The translations under genes and the position numbers were made by a program. Of a stretch of 9,689 nt of DNA, positions 6,529 to 9,689 are shown piece after piece; position 1 is the stretch's first letter, and every line of letters starts with the position of its first letter. Under the pieces are notes generated by a model. The model saw nothing but the letters and a program-made list of their open reading frames with translations, searched no databases and was not told the origin of the DNA. The stretch is from Dehalococcoidia bacterium (lineage in GTDB: Bacteria > Chloroflexota > Dehalococcoidia > JACVQG01): NCBI GenBank assembly GCA_015661045.1, contig JACVQG010000028.1, forward strand, positions 1-9,689, read 5' to 3'.

Positions 6529-6557
6529 TTTACATTTTAAAAAGTTTAGTATATATT
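6529..6557 (+). promoter_or_regulatory. Possible promoter next to operator site 1
   Basis: TTTACA (6529-6534), a 17-nt spacer and TATATT (6552-6557). The TTTACA repeats the core of the 11-bp motif. It would give a leader of roughly 360 nt for the sensor gene or start an unrecognised small RNA. The DNA is so AT-rich that chance matches are likely. Confidence 0.35.
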
Positions 6558-6623
6558 AATATATTAAGAAAAGGGGAATAAGTTAAAGGATCCAACAACC
6601 ATATTATACAATAATAAACAAAT

Positions 6624-6645
6624 ATTACAATATAATTACAATATA
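6624..6645 (+). promoter_or_regulatory. Tandem 11-bp direct repeat, operator-like (site 2)
   Basis: ATTACAATATA occurs twice in perfect tandem (6624-6634 and 6635-6645), identical to the first unit of site 1, which lies exactly 129 bp upstream. Same 11-bp period and orientation. A degenerate ATTATACAATA precedes it at 6603. Confidence 0.4.
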
Positions 6646-6801
6646 AACATACAGCACCTTGCCGATACAAAAGTATAATAAAATTAAAATATTATAAAGT
6701 ATGGAGATTATAATAGGTATAAAAAGGTAAATAATAGTATATAATATGTAAAACCTAGTAAAGTAAACCGCCTAAATGGTAATAGTTATCGCCGAAATGT
6801 A

Positions 6802-6830
6802 TTGTATACGGTAAATTACTAAGTTAAAAT
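6802..6830 (+). promoter_or_regulatory. Possible promoter for the sensor gene
   Basis: TTGTAT (6802-6807), a 17-nt spacer and TAAAAT (6825-6830). The start near 6837 would leave about 90 nt of leader before ATG 6927. It is the best-placed candidate, though neither hexamer is perfect. Confidence 0.4.
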
Positions 6831-6926
6831 ACGTTTACAAAAAGAGATCAATTATATCCCTGATTCAAACTTGTTGGTAAAGTGATAAAACAGGATTTTA
6901 TTCCAGGGTCAAAGAAAAAGGGAAAT

Positions 6927-9689
6927 ATGGTATTTATAATTAACTGGATACGTCAAATCCGCTCGGCTTTTCACAGATATCAGAGGGTTTCCAACTGGTT
7001 AGCCATTCTAATATTAATCTTTAGCTTTACAGATATTATCGACGGTATACCCTTTTTCAGGTCTATGTCAATTCATCCTGCATTTCTTTTCTTTAGCGAA
7101 ATTGATGACCTTGTAGTAATAGGGCTTATTTTATTTGTTGCGTATCGGTGGAACCTTGCTTTAGGGCAAGGAGGTATTATTCTCTATGCGCTTTTGCATA
7201 TTTCATATTATTTTTTAGGGTATATGGCAGAGAATGACCTACCAATTCGGGTGGGTTCCATAGGTTTTATTTCTATAGTAGGGATTTGGTTAATATCAAG
7301 GTTGCGGAAAACAGAGATTGATCTGAGGACCTCGGAAGAGATGTTCCGGACTATGTCTGATAGCTCACCTATCGGTATATATATCGTGCAAGATGGAAAA
7401 TTTCGTTATACCAACCCGCAATTCCGCAATTACACTGGATACCGTGAAGGTGAGTTGATAGATACCGATTCTTTGAATCTTGTCGTAGGCGAGGATAGAG
7501 ATTTAGTCAGGGTAAATGCCATAAAAATGCTAAAAGGGCAAGAGGCCGTTCCTTATGAATACCGGGTAACGACAAAAAACGGTCAGATAAAATGGATCAT
7601 GGAGACAGTAGTATCAGTCCGATACCATGAGAAAAAGGCTACCCTCGGCAATTTTATTGACATCACCGGACGTAAAAAGATAGAAGCAGAATTAAAAGAA
7701 CGTAATATCCAGATGACCGCATTGCAACAGGTGAGCCGGGTGATTAATCAATCACTGGAAATGAAAATGGTTGCTAACTTAGCTCTGGAGGAGTCTCTTA
7801 AAATATTGAATCTGGATTGCGGAGCTATAAGATATCTTGATGAGGATACGCAGGAAATCGTACTACTGGCGCATAAAGGGTTGACACCGGAAATGGTTAC
7901 TGAAATGCAAACCAGACCCAGGGTAAAAGTTGGACATGGCCCCATGGGTGAACTGGTAAAAACGGGAGAGCCTTTAATTATTCAGGACATTCCCAGCTAC
8001 CCCAAATTTGAGTATGAATCCACCCGCAATTCAGGTTTCCAATCCTACCTTGGTGTCCCACTAAAAATTAATGGCAAAGTTGTGGGTACGATGACTGGTT
8101 TGTCACGCCAACGCCGTACGTTCACTAAAATAGATATGGAAATGCTATCCAGCTTAGGCAATATGATCGGCGTGGCCATTTCCAATGCCAGGTTTTATTC
8201 TGATTTGTGCCGGCGGACCACCGAACTAACTGCCTTACTAACGATAGAAAAAGGTCTGGCTGGCGATATTCCGATCCAACGAGCATTAGGTGGGGCATTG
8301 ATAATTTTAGCTGATGGGATTGGTGCCGATATGGGCACCATTCATCTGTTTAATAATAAAAATAAATTAGAACTTGTCGCGCATCATTGCCTATCTCCAG
8401 AGCTACTGGAGTTAGCCCGAAAGGACATCCTTCACCATGGTATATTGGAGGAAGCAATAGAACGGCATGTACCCGTGACTATCGATGTATCTAAATACCC
8501 GGGTATTCTCAATGGCGCCGCCCCGTTAACCAAAAGTATCCGGATTTTAGCCTGCGCGCCGGTTATAATTGGCGAGCGAGTGCTTGGCGTTATTAACGTT
8601 GCCCGTAAACAATCCTCTCTGTTTAACGAGCAAGAATTAGAACTACTTCAATCGGTGTCTTCTCAGATTGCTGTCTCCTATGAAAGGGCCAAACTGGTAG
8701 ATGAGTTGAATCTGAGGCTGGAACGCAGAGAAGCCAGGGCGCGTATCGCCGCCGCTATCTCATCTTCCCTTGATATGGAGACTATATTCCGCTCTCTTAA
8801 GGCTGAGTTACCCAGCTTGGTGCAATTTGCTCATTTTGCTGTTGCCCTTTTCAAAGGCAATACGTTGGAAATCTCTACTATCTCAGAAGAATACGGTGGT
8901 TTATTTCCCCGGGGGATGGTGGTTTCTGCTGAGGATGAGATGCTTTACAAGGTTGTCCAGGAGGGTAAACCTACCATAAGGAATGATATTGAGAAGGAAA
9001 TAGCTCAACCGCTTGATAATAAATTGCTTGCTGTCGGCATCCATTCAACCCTGCTTATCCCGTTAAATGCTGGAGGCCATACCTTTGGTACGTTGATTTT
9101 AGCCAGCCGGGAAATTGGTAAATTCTCGGAAACAGACTTCCAGTCCCTTAAACCTATTGCCGATCAGCTAGCGGTGGCGGTAGATAACTCCAGGCTTTTC
9201 ATGCAAATAGAATCAGCCGCGGGTGAATGGCGCAGGACTTTTGATACCATGAGCGATGGAGTAGCTATTATAGGCACTGATTTTCGGATAAAGCGCACTA
9301 ATATGGCTCTTGCCCGGCTGTTAGGTACAAGCCCTCAGGATTTAATGGACAGATATTGGTACGAAGCGGTATACGGTACGTCCGGGCCGCCATCGGATTG
9401 CCCTATAAGGGTTTGCATCGCTGAAAAGAAAACTTTTGATAGGGAATGGCAGGAGCCAAATCTGAATAATCGCTGGTTGCATATGCGGGGAGACCCAATC
9501 CTGGGTACAAATGGGCAGGTACTAAGTGTTGTACAAACTTTGCGGGATATAACCGGTGAAAAGCAGAGACAGAAGAATCTGGAAAGCCTTTATCGGCTTT
9601 CCCAATCGCTATCAACCAGCTTGAATCTGGATACAGTAATAAATCTAGCCCTTGACGAAATAATACCCATAATTGGTAAATCCAATGCT
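6927..9689 (+). CDS. Membrane-anchored multi-PAS/GAF sensor, probable histidine kinase (C-terminus off-window)
   Basis: An uninterrupted 921-codon frame with no stop before the window ends. Domains in order are a membrane region with about four hydrophobic segments (residues 22-38, 61-74, 82-99, 108-125), then PAS 1 (about 136-247, ending GNFIDITGRKKIEAE). Next come GAF 1 (about 266-425, with GVPLKINGKVVGTMTG), GAF 2 (about 432-590, CAPVIIGERVLGVINVA) and GAF 3 (about 603-760, LIPLNAGGHTFGTLIL). PAS 2 (about 768-878, ending VVQTLRDITGEKQRQK) and the first 30 residues of a fourth GAF (LSQSLSTSLNLDTVINLALD) follow. Helical linkers of the SLDxETI type join the modules. Such proteins usually end in HisKA-HATPase or, less often, GGDEF; neither is in view, so the output is inferred. 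The start is ATG 6927 behind AAAGGG; GTG 6882 is in frame after a stop at 6861 but lacks an SD. Ligands cannot be told from sequence. Confidence 0.92.
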   Translation, partial: MVFIINWIRQIRSAFHRYQRVSNWLAILILIFSFTDIIDGIPFFRSMSIHPAFLFFSEIDDLVVIGLILFVAYRWNLALGQGGIILYALLHISYYFLGYMAENDLPIRVGSIGFISIVGIWLISRLRKTEIDLRTSEEMFRTMSDSSPIGIYIVQDGKFRYTNPQFRNYTGYREGELIDTDSLNLVVGEDRDLVRVNAIKMLKGQEAVPYEYRVTTKNGQIKWIMETVVSVRYHEKKATLGNFIDITGRKKIEAELKERNIQMTALQQVSRVINQSLEMKMVANLALEESLKILNLDCGAIRYLDEDTQEIVLLAHKGLTPEMVTEMQTRPRVKVGHGPMGELVKTGEPLIIQDIPSYPKFEYESTRNSGFQSYLGVPLKINGKVVGTMTGLSRQRRTFTKIDMEMLSSLGNMIGVAISNARFYSDLCRRTTELTALLTIEKGLAGDIPIQRALGGALIILADGIGADMGTIHLFNNKNKLELVAHHCLSPELLELARKDILHHGILEEAIERHVPVTIDVSKYPGILNGAAPLTKSIRILACAPVIIGERVLGVINVARKQSSLFNEQELELLQSVSSQIAVSYERAKLVDELNLRLERREARARIAAAISSSLDMETIFRSLKAELPSLVQFAHFAVALFKGNTLEISTISEEYGGLFPRGMVVSAEDEMLYKVVQEGKPTIRNDIEKEIAQPLDNKLLAVGIHSTLLIPLNAGGHTFGTLILASREIGKFSETDFQSLKPIADQLAVAVDNSRLFMQIESAAGEWRRTFDTMSDGVAIIGTDFRIKRTNMALARLLGTSPQDLMDRYWYEAVYGTSGPPSDCPIRVCIAEKKTFDREWQEPNLNNRWLHMRGDPILGTNGQVLSVVQTLRDITGEKQRQKNLESLYRLSQSLSTSLNLDTVINLALDEIIPIIGKSNA

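Larger units (their letters stand above)
6251..6926. other. 676-bp AT-rich non-coding spacer before the sensor gene
   Basis: No ORF with coding character is present in either direction. Composition drops sharply relative to the flanking genes (for example only 10 G/C in 6601-6660). It contains two tandem pairs of an 11-bp motif and at least two promoter-like hexamer pairs towards the sensor gene. No structured RNA, terminator with U-tract or transposon end is recognisable. Confidence 0.7.

Noticed and set aside
6447..6581. 44-codon plus-strand ORF (MVNSWYLLSYPF...) in the AT-rich spacer
   Set aside because: No clear SD, AT-driven composition, and it runs through the operator-like repeat and promoter candidate.

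Overview
The window holds ordinary bacterial chromosome genes at moderate GC, separated by distinctly AT-rich spacers. Several features would fit an anaerobic Chloroflexota lineage (Dehalococcoidia-like): a long coiled-coil HlyD-type adaptor, an archease-RtcB pair of archaeal style, and a very large sensor with tandem GAF domains. That placement is a family-resemblance guess, not something the sequence proves. Shine-Dalgarno sites and sigma70-like promoters are clearly bacterial. No CRISPR array, transposase or phage gene is visible.

Layout. Positions 1-1746 (minus) carry an RND/ABC-type membrane-fusion (HlyD/MacA-like) adaptor. It is broken twice: by a one-base frameshift near 416-424 and by an in-frame TAG at 125-127. 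Its reading frame continues through the left edge of the window. The coiled-coil part contains a nearly identical 114-bp tandem duplication and a second set of 32-33-residue repeats. Positions 1924-3381 and 3395-3811 (minus) form a tight archease-rtcB RNA-ligase operon with its own extended -10 promoter. Divergently transcribed at 4027-4506 (plus) is a UspA stress protein with a near-consensus promoter. An intact tRNA-Lys(CUU) follows at 4592-4664 with its own promoter. Between uspA and this promoter lies a 13-nt element complementary to the first 13 nt of the tRNA. Positions 4665-5065 have no convincing gene, only competing hairpins and one weak minus-strand peptide ORF. Positions 5066-6250 (plus) encode a complete family III (CaiB/BaiF) CoA-transferase.

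Positions 6251-6926 are a 676-bp AT-rich spacer. It contains two tandem pairs of an 11-bp motif (ATTACAATATA), resembling direct-repeat operators of OmpR/PhoB-family response regulators, plus promoter-like sequences. From 6927 to the right edge (plus) runs a 921-codon open frame: a membrane-anchored PAS-GAF-GAF-GAF-PAS-GAF sensor whose output domain is off-window.

Functionally these look like unlinked housekeeping and signalling units: RNA repair, stress response, a tRNA, CoA transfer, signal transduction and an eroding exporter. I see no new multi-gene system. The most interesting signals are the tRNA anti-leader, the phased 11-bp repeats and the doubly lesioned adaptor.
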